NCBI RefSeq assembly: GCF_026262505.1
Contig: NC_067204.1
Location: 14,588,522 to 14,652,521 of the forward strand
Direction of reading: 5' to 3'
Length of the DNA: 64,000 nucleotides
From: Trichomonas vaginalis G3
Lineage: Eukaryota > Parabasalia > Trichomonadida > Trichomonadidae
Shown: in pieces, positions 9,649 to 18,729 of the stretch
Layout of the letters: each line of letters opens with the position of its first letter
Position numbering within the stretch: position 1 is the first letter of the stretch
Made by a program: the position numbers and the translations under genes
The notes under the pieces: model-generated
What the model was told of the DNA's origin: nothing
The model's input: only the letters and a program-made list of their open reading frames with translations
Database searches by the model: none

Positions 9649-10491
9649 TTACTCTGCTTGTTTGAAGTTGTCAAAATACTCTGTTATTTTTTCCTTTAAC
9701 AATGACAAATCTTCTTTGAATGTAAGAATTGTACAACCTTTAATATCATATTGTGTTTGAGGTAACGTATCTTGAACTATTTGTTTCACATCTTCATTTG
9801 GAGTCATTGAAATCGGTAAGTTTTCGCGATAGAACCAATTTCTGTCAGATTTGTAAATCTTAGCAAGGTCGTAAAAGCTTTTGTTGTTTCTTCTGACTAA
9901 ATGCAACATAACCATGTCACTGTCTTCTTCTTTCTCCATATCTTCAGTATAAATCATATACTTATAGTTCTTTTCCTTACCTTTTGGTACCGAACGTGGT
10001 ATTCTTTTCTGAATGCTTTTGTCTTTTGCTTCAATGACTTCATCTTTTGCTTGAAGTTTCTTTTCCATCTCTTCACGTTCTTGTCTATGAATTTCGTCAA
10101 GAAGTCTGTAAACATGCCATGCATAACGAGGAGAAGCCCACATTGCAACTGCATTTACTAAAAGTCTATGTACATAATATCCTCTTAAATTTATTGGCAA
10201 ATTTTTACGATTTTCATGTGTTTTATGCAAGACCGAAAAAAGTCGGTCTAGAGAAATTTCACTCAAAAGTTCTTGTGTGCTTTGGTTTTTGAACCAGTCG
10301 TCTGCGTGTTTAGTGTCTGGAGCAAAACATGCTGTCAAAATACTTTGCATTTGGTACATATCGTCTTTGACCGAACGAATGAGACGGAGTTGTTTGTTAA
10401 ACTGAACCCACTCATATTCTTCATTTATGGCTTCATGAACGATAGCAGTTGTTGTGTTCTCTGATGTTGACATATCTGTCCTTACATACAA
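9649..10491 (-). CDS. E1 KilA-N domain protein
   Basis: A KilA-N-type DNA-binding protein, a family found in large DNA viruses and phages. Residues about 55-145 carry the domain (YYVHRLLVNAVAMWASPRYAWHVYRLLDEI is the hallmark helical end). A coiled coil follows (REEMEKKLQAKDEVIEAKDK), then a C-terminal domain (YKYMIYTEDMEKEEDSDMVMLHLVRRNNKSFYDLAKIYKSDRNWFY) of the kind often attached to viral KilA-N proteins. The N-terminus MYVRTDMS matches MYVRTEMS of the E2 KilA-N protein. The true start may be the internal ATG of MSTSEN. Repeat arrays lie directly upstream and are candidate binding sites. It appears whole. Confidence 0.85.
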   Translation of the reverse strand: MYVRTDMSTSENTTTAIVHEAINEEYEWVQFNKQLRLIRSVKDDMYQMQSILTACFAPDTKHADDWFKNQSTQELLSEISLDRLFSVLHKTHENRKNLPINLRGYYVHRLLVNAVAMWASPRYAWHVYRLLDEIHRQEREEMEKKLQAKDEVIEAKDKSIQKRIPRSVPKGKEKNYKYMIYTEDMEKEEDSDMVMLHLVRRNNKSFYDLAKIYKSDRNWFYRENLPISMTPNEDVKQIVQDTLPQTQYDIKGCTILTFKEDLSLLKEKITEYFDNFKQAE

Positions 10492-10532
10492 AATAAAAAA
10501 ATAAATAAAAATAAAACTAACTTTATTTTTTC
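10492..10532 (-). promoter_or_regulatory. E1 KilA-N promoter block with the shared CTAACTTTATTTTT box
   Basis: Read on the plus strand: TACAAAATAAAAAAATAAAT, then AAAACTAACTTTATTTTTTC. The same CTAACTTTATTTTT box lies upstream of the 312-residue E1 gene, the E2 primase-helicase and the E2 KilA-N gene, always 20-40 bases before the start. Confidence 0.6.
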
Positions 10533-10539
10533 TATCTTA

Positions 10540-11170
10540 AGGAAATTCACTGTTTTCATGAGTTTTAGGCGACTAAGGTTTCTTACCTACTCGCTGTTCT
10601 TCACTGTTTTCATAGAGTTTTAGGCGACCCCGAAGGAAGTCGGTCTCGCTGTTCTTCACTGTTTTCATAGAGTTTTGGCGACTAAGGTTTCTTACCTACT
10701 CGCTGTTCTTCACTGTTTTCGTACGGAATCTCTTCTCTCAGTTTTCCGAGGGAAGCAAGCATATGCCATTTTACTCAGATTTTTGGTCATTTTTCAGTAA
10801 AAATAATGTTTATGTTAGCATGTTAGATCTAACACGTTTTCTAACACGTTTTCTAACATGGTCTAAAACACACAAAACTCATGAATTTTCATGATTTCAT
10901 CGTACATGTTTTGTCAAGACTTTGTCATATGATTGCTTCTCTCGGTTTTCCGAGGGAAGAGATTCCATGTTTTGTCAAGACTTCATTGTAAATGACCAAA
11001 AATATATTTTATGTTAGCATGTTAGATCTAACACGTTTTCTAACACGTTTTCTAACATGGTCTAAAACACACAAAACTCATGAATTTTCATACGGAATTC
11101 AGCAAAAATAAAGTTTATGTTAGCATGTTAGATCTAACACGTTTTCTCACCTGTTTTCTAACATAACTAT
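10540..11170. repeat. E1 repeat array A (upstream of KilA-N)
   Basis: There are no coding frames here. Positions 10545-10730 hold about four copies of a roughly 62-base unit with TTCACTGTTTTCATAGAGTT and GGCGACTAAGGTTTCTTACC. From 10810 to 11165 there are three copies of a block centred on the palindrome GTTAGATCTAAC, followed by repeated ACGTTTTCTAAC half-sites and an AAAACTCATGAATTTTCAT segment. The same block recurs inverted in array B and near 14290. Confidence 0.85.
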
Positions 11171-12109
11171 TTACAAGCGTTTTACATGGTATATGTTGCG
11201 ATGGTTCATGACTCTAAACAGTTTTGTAGCTTCTATTTCTTCGCTGAGGATATCGAATGTTTTAACTATGCCGAAAGTCTCTTTATACTTCTTCTTGACG
11301 TCAGATAGAAGGAAATCGTCAGCAGTTGGATAGTTTTTGTTCAGAAATGTCAACATGTCCATTTTATCGTCTGCTGGCTTTTCTGCTTCTTTCTTTAAGT
11401 CAGCATAGTCGTTTCTCATACGTTCTATCTCTTTGACGGAGTAGTTATATTTCCTAATTGCTGCCTTACATTTTGAACATTGCGGGTTCATTTTTGCGTT
11501 ATATTCTGAAACCTTACCTGCTAAAACAACCAAGGCGTCAATTGCTCTCTTCATCTCAAACATAGCGGGTCTTATTTGTTTGTTCCATACTTTACATCTT
11601 CTATCTTTATCTCTTATCTGCCAAACACATTCAGCAACTAACGAAACAAAGTTGTCGTAGGTCTTAAATTCTTCAGATTTATATATGTCAGAAACATTCT
11701 TATATACCATGTCGCAATCTTTGTCCATAACCTTATGGTTGCAATGAAATCCTAGAAACTCATAGTTTACCTTTCGTATGAACTTCTTTATTTCTACTGA
11801 GTCAGTTGCTTTGACTTCAATTTCGTCGAATTCAGGAATGGTTAGTTTTTGTTGCTGAATTTCAGGTAGTTTAGGCAAATGGTCAATAATGTCCTCCATT
11901 TCATAAAGATACTGTTCATTTGTTTCATCTTTCGCACTACAGTCTAAATTACATGTTAAAAGTTCCTGCTTTATCTTCTGGATTTCTGTTTCAAAAGTAT
12001 ATGAAGAAGGAATGAAGCTTTTCATCTCTACTAACATTGACGTAGGATTCATGACTAACGAGTTTGGTGCTGTTGTTTGAAGTGTTGTAGAACCTATTGT
12101 TGAAATCAT
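11171..12109 (-). CDS. E1 unknown 312-residue protein
   Basis: An open frame starting at an ATG preceded by GTATAAAAGAC, a TATA-like leader. Residues 110-200 are Lys/Asp-rich (HCNHKVMDKDCDMVYKNV...WQIRDKDRRCKVWNKQIRPAM), and CSKCKAAIRKY near residue 215 offers a possible half zinc site, followed by coiled-coil-prone helices. It lies between two repeat arrays next to KilA-N and shares its promoter box. I infer an early or regulatory protein but recognise no family. It appears whole. Confidence 0.65.
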   Translation of the reverse strand: MISTIGSTTLQTTAPNSLVMNPTSMLVEMKSFIPSSYTFETEIQKIKQELLTCNLDCSAKDETNEQYLYEMEDIIDHLPKLPEIQQQKLTIPEFDEIEVKATDSVEIKKFIRKVNYEFLGFHCNHKVMDKDCDMVYKNVSDIYKSEEFKTYDNFVSLVAECVWQIRDKDRRCKVWNKQIRPAMFEMKRAIDALVVLAGKVSEYNAKMNPQCSKCKAAIRKYNYSVKEIERMRNDYADLKKEAEKPADDKMDMLTFLNKNYPTADDFLLSDVKKKYKETFGIVKTFDILSEEIEATKLFRVMNHRNIYHVKRL

Positions 12110-13107
12110 GTCTTTTATACAAAATAAAAAAATAAAAAAAAAATAAAACTAACTTTATTTTTTTATTTCGGGAAAATTCATGAAAATTCAAGAGGTTAGA
12201 AAACGTGTTAGAAAACGTGTTAGATCTAACATGCTAACATAAACTTTATTTTTGTCTGATTTACGCTCATTACGAAGAAGTTTCGACAAAACATGTACGA
12301 AGAAGTCTTGACAAAACATTTACGAAGAAGTTTTGACAAAACATTTACGAAGAAGTTTCGACAAAACATTTACGAAGAAGTTTTGACAAAACATTTACGA
12401 AGAAGTCTTGACAAATTCAAGAGGTGAAAAAACAGGTGAGATCTAACATTCTACCCGACATTCTCGTCAAATACAAAAAAATACAAAAAAATGACACTTT
12501 TTCATTAGATAACTGTTATTTTTTGACGAAGTGAAGATTGACACTTCGTCAAAAAAATCCCTGAAATCATATCTTTTATACAAAAAAATGAAAAAAATGA
12601 CACTTTTTCATTAGATAACTGTTATTTTTTGACGAAGTGAAGATTGACACTTCGTCAAAAAAATCCCTGAAATCATATCTTTTATACAAAAAAATACAAA
12701 AAATGACACTTTTTCATTAGATAACTGTTATTTTTTGACGAAGTGAAGATTGACACTTCGTCAAAAAAATCCCTGAAATCATATCTTTTATACAAAATAA
12801 AAAAATAAAACTAACTTTATTTTTTCTATCTTAAGGAAATTCATGAAAATTCATGAAAATTCATGAGGTTAGAAAACGTGTTAGAAAACGTGTTAGAAAA
12901 CGTGTTAGATCTAACATTCTAACATAAACTTTATTTTTGGGTCCTTTACACTCATTACGAAGAAGTCATGACAAAACATTTACGAAGAAGTCTTGACAAA
13001 ACATTTACGAAGAAGTCTTGACAAAACATTTACGAAGAAGTCATGAAAATTCATGAGGGTGAAAAAAGAGGTGAGAAAACAGGTGAGATCTAACCTTCTA
13101 CCCTAAA
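12110..13107. repeat. E1 repeat array B
   Basis: A gene-free stretch of nested repeats. Positions 12185-12245 and 12865-12935 carry inverted copies of the GTTAGATCTAAC block. Positions 12265-12420 and 12950-13050 carry about ten copies of a 27-base unit (TTTACGAAGAAGTCTTGACA). Positions 12490-12790 carry three copies of a roughly 100-base unit. Each of these contains a perfect 15-bp hairpin (TTTTTTGACGAAGTG and its complement) and a copy of the leader and first codons of the neighbouring gene. Confidence 0.85.
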
Positions 13108-13437
13108 TTATATTTTTTGGTCCGGGAACAACTTTCTCTCAATAGGGGCTGTGGCATAATCTTTGCGTAAACGGTTCAGACCTTCTTCGAACTCTTGGTC
13201 TCTCTTCGATTTGGATTGAGATTGGAATTGCTGGGGTGGAGCTTGCTGGAACATCCAAGGGTTGGGGCAGTAAGGCATAGGCTGAGGAGGGTAGTTCGGG
13301 AAGCCTTGTGGTGGGTAGTAACCTTGAGGTGGAAATTGGTAGTAAATCGGAGGTACTTGCTGGAACTGAGGTGCAGGGGCTGGTGCTTTAGGTTCCTCTG
13401 GTTTGGGAATGGACTGGGTTGGTGGGACGTGGGACAT
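13108..13437 (-). CDS. E1 proline-rich protein
   Basis: From the ATG at 13437 the product has 109 residues: a Pro/Gln/Tyr-rich body (FPPQGYYPPQGFPNYPPQP) and a charged C-terminus (RDQEFEEGLNRLRKDYA). The frame stays open further upstream through a repeat array, but that part is simple repeat translation, so I prefer the start just after the repeats. Such PPQG-rich proteins are usually disordered. The function is unknown. Confidence 0.5.
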   Translation of the reverse strand: MSHVPPTQSIPKPEEPKAPAPAPQFQQVPPIYYQFPPQGYYPPQGFPNYPPQPMPYCPNPWMFQQAPPQQFQSQSKSKRDQEFEEGLNRLRKDYATAPIERKLFPDQKI

Positions 13438-13838
13438 TCGTTTGTGTCCTGTCGGAAGGAAAAACCTTTCCTGTCGGAAGGAAAAACTTTTCCTGTTGTC
13501 CGGAAAAACTTTTCCTGTTGTCCGGAAAAACTTTTCCTGTTGTCCGGAAAAACTTTTCCTGTTGTCCGGAAAAATTTTTCCTGTTGTCCGGAAAAACTTT
13601 TCCTGTTGTCCGGAAAAATTTTTTCTGTCGGAAGGAAAAATTTTTTCTGTCGGAAGGAAAAATTTTTCCTGAAGTTCGACCAAAAAGTTCTCAATTTTCG
13701 AAAATTTGAATGGTTTACGGACAGACAACTGGAAAATTTTTTCCTGTCGGAAGGAAATTTTTTTCCAGTTGTCGGGAAAATTTTTTCCTGTTGTCGGGAA
13801 AATTTTTTCCTGTTGTCGGGAAAAATTTTTTCTGTCGG
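13438..13838. repeat. E1 repeat array C in a divergent intergenic region
   Basis: About a dozen copies of a 21-22-base unit (TTTTCCTGTTGTCCGGAAAA and a TGTCGGAAGGAAAAA variant), each holding a GGAAAA/TTTTCC inverted repeat. It separates the starts of two divergent genes and translates openly in several frames on both strands, a by-product of the repeat. Confidence 0.85.
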
Positions 13839-14213
13839 ATGGAAGGACTCGGAATGCCAGAAGGATTTGACGAGGCAGTTTACCTAATTGAAATTAACAA
13901 CTGCGTAAAAGACTACTTGCGCAAGGTCATGAAGCCCAAGGTCAAGTTCACCGCTATTTCTGGAAGGTCTACACTTCAGCTCGAGACTTCGACTGGAATT
14001 CCAATTCAAATACCAGAAAACACTCCTTTCGACGACATAAAGCAAGCAAAGAAAGAAGCTCTTCTCAAGTTCTTTGCCAAGCGTCCTTGGATAAAAATAC
14101 CAAACAGAGAGAGTCCAATTCCACGAATTATACAAATTCTCAGAGCACTGTTCCACTTCTCGGGTCAGCCATTCTACATAACCTGTGAAGGCGACATCCA
14201 ACCAGTTCAGTAA
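13839..14213 (+). CDS. E1 unknown 124-residue protein
   Basis: The ATG chosen is the first after repeat array C (MEGLGMPEGFDEAVYLIEIN). The product has a compact alpha/beta look: VYLIEINNCVKDYLRKVMKPKVKFTAISG, then many Lys and Ile and a hydrophobic helix (IIQILRALFHFSG). No motif is recognised. Base composition is richer in G+C than in neighbouring E1 genes. Confidence 0.55.
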   Translation: MEGLGMPEGFDEAVYLIEINNCVKDYLRKVMKPKVKFTAISGRSTLQLETSTGIPIQIPENTPFDDIKQAKKEALLKFFAKRPWIKIPNRESPIPRIIQILRALFHFSGQPFYITCEGDIQPVQ

Positions 14214-14279
14214 ACATCTCATTTTAACTCACTTTTTTATGTTTTTTGTGAAAGTGTCAAAAATAAATTGTTTTCATGA

Positions 14280-14345
14280 GTTTTCTACGATGTTAGAAAA
14301 GTTGTTAGAAAACGTGTTAGATCTAACATGCTAACATAAACATTA
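14280..14345. repeat. single GTTAGATCTAAC block between E1 genes
   Basis: A lone copy of the block from arrays A and B (GTTAGAAAACGTGTTAGATC, TAACATGCTAACATAAAC), in the convergent spacer after the 124-residue gene. Confidence 0.8.
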
Positions 14346-14349
14346 TTTT

Positions 14350-15209
14350 TCAATACTTTTTCAGCACTTTTCCGTAGTTATATATGAAAGACAATTCGAG
14401 ATAAAAGTCATAGTACAATGGAATAATATGTTGCACACCATTTGTTGTGAACCAAACTTGAAAGTCAGAGAAACTGTTACTAGGTGGTTCGTAGAATTTA
14501 GAAGCAAAGTCATAAAAGTCCTTACCAATACATAGAAAACTATTGTTGCTTGAACTGAAACTTGCATGACACATAACATTTTGAGGGTCAAACACGTTTC
14601 TATAAACTGTCAAATCTGCTGGTGGAAGTATAAATTTAAATGGACCATCTGGTGGTAATGGTTCGTTCTGGTTTAGTAACCGAAGAAATTGTGCCCAAGA
14701 ACGTTTGTCTACTTTCCAAAATAAAAACTCTGTATCTCTTGGAGGGTTAATTTCAATCTTTTGAAATGAAACGGTGGAGTTCATCTTGTCATATTCTAGT
14801 TTCAGATAGTATGTTCCATTTAGTAAAGAGTCGTATTTTTCTTGAAATTCCCAATAATATTTGTTCATTTGAGTTTGAAAGTCATTTAGAGTTTTCTCAA
14901 GACTTTCGTCTGAACGAACTGTAAAGATCTCATTTCGTCAAATTTGTCTATTAGACCACCAGAACCTTTATACTGCCCATGAAAATATACTGCGAACATA
15001 AATGCGTTAGTTCTATTTGAAAACAAAACTCTTCTAAATCCTATTGCCTTTGCATCTGAAGGACTTTGAAGCCAACGAATTGGATAGTCAAACCTGTATA
15101 TTCGGGATGAAATTTCTTCATCTGAAATAGTCCTACCAGCATTTGTAAAGATATAGTCTAACGGTTTTGTATCTGCTACTTTTGTTCTTTGTTTTTCAAC
15201 CTGAAGCAT
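14350..15209 (-). pseudogene. E1 remnant of a two-copy gene family (copy 1)
   Basis: This region encodes segments with DYIFTNAGRTISDEE, RFDYPIRWLQSPSDAKAIGF and FDPQNVMCHASFSSSNNSFL. The same segments occur in the same order at 20937-21785 on the other strand (DYPLRWL, FDPAAIIVHASFSGAQNSFL, FYEPPSG.SDFQVW). The family is unknown; its beta-rich, aromatic composition suggests a virion protein. This copy is broken. Confidence 0.65.
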
Positions 15210-15357
15210 TTAATATATGTAAAAATATATTGTTTTAAAATAGTATGCCATTTCATATTTCTCATCTAACAAACAAGTTTCCCAACGGTCTTCTCCAACA
15301 AACTCAGCGTACATTTCAAATAAAATTAAAAAATGTCACTTTTTTAAAAATAAATTT

Positions 15358-17511
15358 TTACTTCATGCAATGTTTTATTTCTGTGCCGTCTTCAAGTATG
15401 CCCCAGTACTTACGCTTGGAGAGGACATGAACTTCAGAAAATACCTTATCTAGCTTAAAACAGCCCATCTTTTCACTGACCATTCCCATTTCAATGAGTT
15501 TGTTGTATCCTTCTTCGTTCGTCATGAGTGCGTCAATGTTCTCATAGTAAACCTTCACTTTGGATTTGACTTCGGAGAAGAATTTGTTGTAGTTGTCAAG
15601 GACTGCCTTTGCGAACTGAGGGTAAGACCAATGTTCGACAATAGGTTTTAATGTGGTTACTAAGCCACTTTGACCTTGAGTGAATTCGTACTTCAAAACA
15701 AAAGGAGAAAACCTTTCAACAAAGTTGTCGACCTTCTCATAATGTTTACTCTTCATCTCTTGAGGTTTCTTAATGGAATATCCCCATGTCGAATTCATAA
15801 GCAATTTGAGTGTCATTGCAAGTTTGGGGTTTGAAGCTTTCCTAATATCATACAGTTGTTGTATGACTTTTCCAACTGTATAGTTCCTTCCCGGGAACTC
15901 ACCATCTTCGTTTGGAATTCCAGTCGGAATATATTGGACAAACCTCATGTATGCAGCGTTAAGGTCGACATAGTATATCTTTTCGTTTGAGTCGAACTTG
16001 TCGCAACCAATTGGTCCAGTTTGTGGAAATTCAAGTGAGTCTCTTATCTTCTGAGAAACTTCTCCTGTTATCTCATAAACATCGTCGAAGCAACCTGTTT
16101 CATATAAAACCTTCTGACCTAACTCAGATGCTCTCCAATACAATTTGACGTCAATTGGATGTCTCAATGGAAGTTTGTTTATAGCATCTTGAAGTTCTTG
16201 CAACCTCATTGGAAGTTCTTCTGGTTCAGGTTGGTATCCGAACAATCCAACTCCTTGTGGAATTGTGTACTTCTTTTGTACTAGAACTTTGTCTGGAACA
16301 ACTTTTGGTCTTGCTAACAGTGAAAAGTTTGTTTCGTCTTTTGGTACAAAAGTTTCTGTCAGCTTGTCATCTGGAATTGGTTCCAACAAACCTTTCTCGA
16401 AAAGAATGTTTACAGCTCTGACAATGTTGCACTTGCCTTTTCCGAACAATGGGTTTGTAAGACTTTCGTTCAACATGAAGTGGTTGTGGACAATTACAAT
16501 CTTCAACCATGGTAAATTGAACTCAACAACATAGTCGTCATGTGAAGAACCTTTAGCTGTAGGTATGTTGACTCGGATATTGACATTTGCCAACGGTGCA
16601 ATTTTTGCCAATTGACCTCTGAGAATGTACCTTGTCTTCACACATGACTCAAGATACTTCATCTTCTCATCTGTAACAAGACCAGAGTTCCTGAGACATG
16701 TAAGAATACAAGGTTCATTGACAATTGTTTCAATTGAATTGTAAATTCCATACCTTGTCAAGTCAATGTCAGACTTATTTATGAACGGGAAGTATCCAGC
16801 ATGTTGTCTGACTGCTTGAGGGTTAGGTTGGTACCATTCGAACTTGACACTTGCAATTCCTTCAATTGCATTCAAAATGTCTGAGTCGGAGTCAACCATT
16901 TGTTCTCTCTTTGTAGTCTTGAAAGCGTCAAGAAGTTTTGCAGCTGTTTGTTCATTGCCATTTGCATAGTAAATGTGACCATCCAAATCCGTTATGGTCA
17001 ATCTGAGATTGTGTCCTTTCTTATTTCCGTCTTGAATTGCAGCAAGTACACCCATGAAGCCTTCTTTGTTCTTTCCTTCGTCAAAGTTTACTGTAAAGGT
17101 TCGACCAGATGTAATTTGACTTCTAACTTCACGATACTTTTCATATGCATATCTTGTTCTTTCCATGGGAGCATGACCATCCTCTGCACTACCTTTTTTC
17201 CTTCTCAAAGGATGCAATTGTTCGTCATGTTTCCAGTAGAATCTGGCAAAGCCGTCGTGTCCTTCAACTTGAGGTTCACTAACATCGAAAGGCATGTCCA
17301 TAAGACGTTCTTCTTCTAACCTCTCTAGTCTGTTTGGATAATTTGCACGTGCTGTTTCCAAATCCATTTCGTAGCGAAGACCAGCCAGTTTGTCATAGAC
17401 TTTTATGGGTCTTCCCTTCCTATATTTAAAATTCTTCGAAACTCTCCAACCATATCTTTGCAACTCTGCTTTTATTCTAGCAGATTTTCTATCCATTCTA
17501 TATGGGGGCAT
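15358..17511 (-). CDS. E1 family B DNA polymerase (protein-primed type, inferred)
   Basis: This polymerase should replicate the element DNA. The 717-residue product carries palm motifs in order: motif A YYVDLNAAYM near residue 514, motif B LKLLMNSTWGYSIKK near 567, motif C region YYENIDALMT near 653, and a KxY-like SKRKYW near 692. The N-terminal third is not a recognisable 3'-5' exonuclease; AGYFPFINKSDIDLTRYGIYNS near residue 240 is like segments I know from organellar/viral-type polymerases. E2 has a different subtype with DFETLE and DFNSLYPS motifs. The start ATG follows TTTTTATAAAAATA, and the open frame is uninterrupted. Confidence 0.82.
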   Translation of the reverse strand: MPPYRMDRKSARIKAELQRYGWRVSKNFKYRKGRPIKVYDKLAGLRYEMDLETARANYPNRLERLEEERLMDMPFDVSEPQVEGHDGFARFYWKHDEQLHPLRRKKGSAEDGHAPMERTRYAYEKYREVRSQITSGRTFTVNFDEGKNKEGFMGVLAAIQDGNKKGHNLRLTITDLDGHIYYANGNEQTAAKLLDAFKTTKREQMVDSDSDILNAIEGIASVKFEWYQPNPQAVRQHAGYFPFINKSDIDLTRYGIYNSIETIVNEPCILTCLRNSGLVTDEKMKYLESCVKTRYILRGQLAKIAPLANVNIRVNIPTAKGSSHDDYVVEFNLPWLKIVIVHNHFMLNESLTNPLFGKGKCNIVRAVNILFEKGLLEPIPDDKLTETFVPKDETNFSLLARPKVVPDKVLVQKKYTIPQGVGLFGYQPEPEELPMRLQELQDAINKLPLRHPIDVKLYWRASELGQKVLYETGCFDDVYEITGEVSQKIRDSLEFPQTGPIGCDKFDSNEKIYYVDLNAAYMRFVQYIPTGIPNEDGEFPGRNYTVGKVIQQLYDIRKASNPKLAMTLKLLMNSTWGYSIKKPQEMKSKHYEKVDNFVERFSPFVLKYEFTQGQSGLVTTLKPIVEHWSYPQFAKAVLDNYNKFFSEVKSKVKVYYENIDALMTNEEGYNKLIEMGMVSEKMGCFKLDKVFSEVHVLSKRKYWGILEDGTEIKHCMK

Positions 17512-17541
17512 TTTTATAAAAATAAAAAAATATTTTTTTCT

Positions 17542-18126
17542 TTACTTTACATAACCGCCTGCTGCCATAAGTCTTTGACGCCAACCCATACCAGCTAATG
17601 AAGGTTGACTTGGTTTAGTTTCCAAACTAAACTTTGGTTTTGGTTTATCTTCAGTTTTTGGTTTTTCTTCTTCTATCGGTTTTTCGTCACTTTTCGGTTC
17701 CTCTGACTTTACTTCACTTGCAGGAACAGTTGTGTCGTCAACATCTTCATAAATATCATATGCCATTTGTTTTTGTTTTCCTTTCAACTTTTTGTGTTTG
17801 TTGTAAAGTTTAGAATATTTCGACTCTAAGTCAATGAGATGTTCTATAATGAACTGTTGGTCAGTGAAGTAAACTTTTCCATCTGTTGTCTCGAAAGCTC
17901 CTTCAGACTTCAATATTTTATTTGTGAGAGTCTGTTTCTTTTTTGAGATACTTGCCGTTCCATTTTTATGAAAAGTGACTTTGTAGTTAGGGTTTGTATT
18001 TCCAGACCTGGCACTTTCTATTATTGAATTTTTCTCTTCATCTGTAAGTTCTTTGACAGGTTTTGACAATGGTTCTGAACTTTTTGTTTGTGGTGTCAAA
18101 TCTACCGTTTCAACTTCTTCGGTCAT
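17542..18126 (-). CDS. E1 unknown 194-residue Lys/Glu/Pro-rich protein
   Basis: An open frame whose ATG directly follows the motif TTTTACTGAGATGAA, which is repeated before the next small gene. Residues 1-40 are Thr/Glu/Ser-rich, 45-110 form a folded core with a coiled-coil segment (LESKYSKLYNKHKKLKGKQKQM), and 120-175 are an EEKPKTEDKPKP tract. The C-terminus GMGWRQRLMAAGGYVK is short and amphipathic. It may be a core or scaffold protein. The family is unknown. Confidence 0.55.
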   Translation of the reverse strand: MTEEVETVDLTPQTKSSEPLSKPVKELTDEEKNSIIESARSGNTNPNYKVTFHKNGTASISKKKQTLTNKILKSEGAFETTDGKVYFTDQQFIIEHLIDLESKYSKLYNKHKKLKGKQKQMAYDIYEDVDDTTVPASEVKSEEPKSDEKPIEEEKPKTEDKPKPKFSLETKPSQPSLAGMGWRQRLMAAGGYVK

Positions 18127-18161
18127 TTCATCTCAGTAAAAAATTTTAGTTTGGTTTGTTT

Positions 18162-18296
18162 TCAACTGGTTGTTTGTTTTTTAAGTCGGTCTAAAACTTC
18201 CTGAGGTATAGGAAGAACTTGACAAACACGTTGTGTAACTGCTGGAAGCCGACAAATCCATCTTGAACCCATTTGTCTCAATGCTGTATTGTTCAT
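18162..18296 (-). CDS. E1 44-residue small protein
   Basis: ATG to TGA encodes MNNTALRQMGSRWICRLPAV and a further 24 residues ending KKQTTS. It is supported by the same TTTACTGAGATGAA leader immediately before the ATG as the 194-residue gene at 17542-18126. Basic, with three Cys/Trp-like anchors. The function is unknown. Confidence 0.45.
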   Translation of the reverse strand: MNNTALRQMGSRWICRLPAVTQRVCQVLPIPQEVLDRLKKQTTS

Positions 18297-18311
18297 TTCA
18301 TCTCAGTAAAA
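18297..18311 (-). promoter_or_regulatory. E1 TTTACTGAGATGAA leader motif (second copy at 18127-18141)
   Basis: On the minus strand TTTTTTACTGAGATGAA runs directly into the ATG at 18296, and the same sequence runs into the ATG at 18126. The two downstream genes are unrelated, so the shared sequence is probably a promoter or leader. Confidence 0.5.
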
Positions 18312-18315
18312 AACT

Positions 18316-18712
18316 TTACATTCCCCACGTTTGAGGCGGTTGAGGTTGGTTATTGTTTACCCACTGTTGTGCATGGTTATATCCTCTGTTAAAGAATCTT
18401 TCACCTTGGTCCATATAGTGTCCTGCTTGGTTATAGTAGTCATTTGCTTTGTTATAATAGTTTCCTGCTTGTCTTCCTACATTGTCCATCCATCCTTGAA
18501 CTTTTCCTCTTGTTTCAGGATTTGGAATAAGATTTGTTGCATCTCGTGCTACATCCCAACCTTTCTGTACAGTTTGTATAATAGGTTGTGCTCTCTTAAG
18601 TATACCTAATGTACTCAAAATCTTCCTTCCAACTCCAAATACACCTCTGCTATTGTTCCCACTGCGGGCAAAAATCTGATGCAACTCCTGCTAATGCGCC
18701 AAATAAACCCAT
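18316..18712 (-). pseudogene. E1 glycine/tyrosine-rich small virion protein candidate
   Basis: It begins MGLFGALAGVASD and continues through a basic amphipathic stretch (VGRKILSTLGILKRAQPIIQ) to an Asn/Tyr/Gln-rich tail (YYNKANDYYNQAGHYMDQGE). Small proteins starting with a Gly-rich amphipathic helix are common near capsid genes in Polintons and resemble adenovirus-type membrane-active or core proteins. That role is inferred. The copy is broken. Confidence 0.45.
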
Positions 18713-18729
18713 TTCTTATAGGATAAAAA

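Noticed and set aside
10478-10495. trichomonad intron 5' splice site (GTATGT) in the KilA-N leader
   Set aside because: The TTTTGTATGTAAG leader resembles it, but no ACTAAC...ACAG-type 3' site lies nearby and the frame is open without splicing.
13176-13887. several long open frames on both strands through repeat array C
   Set aside because: They are translations of a 21-22-bp repeat; only the parts outside the repeat look protein-like.
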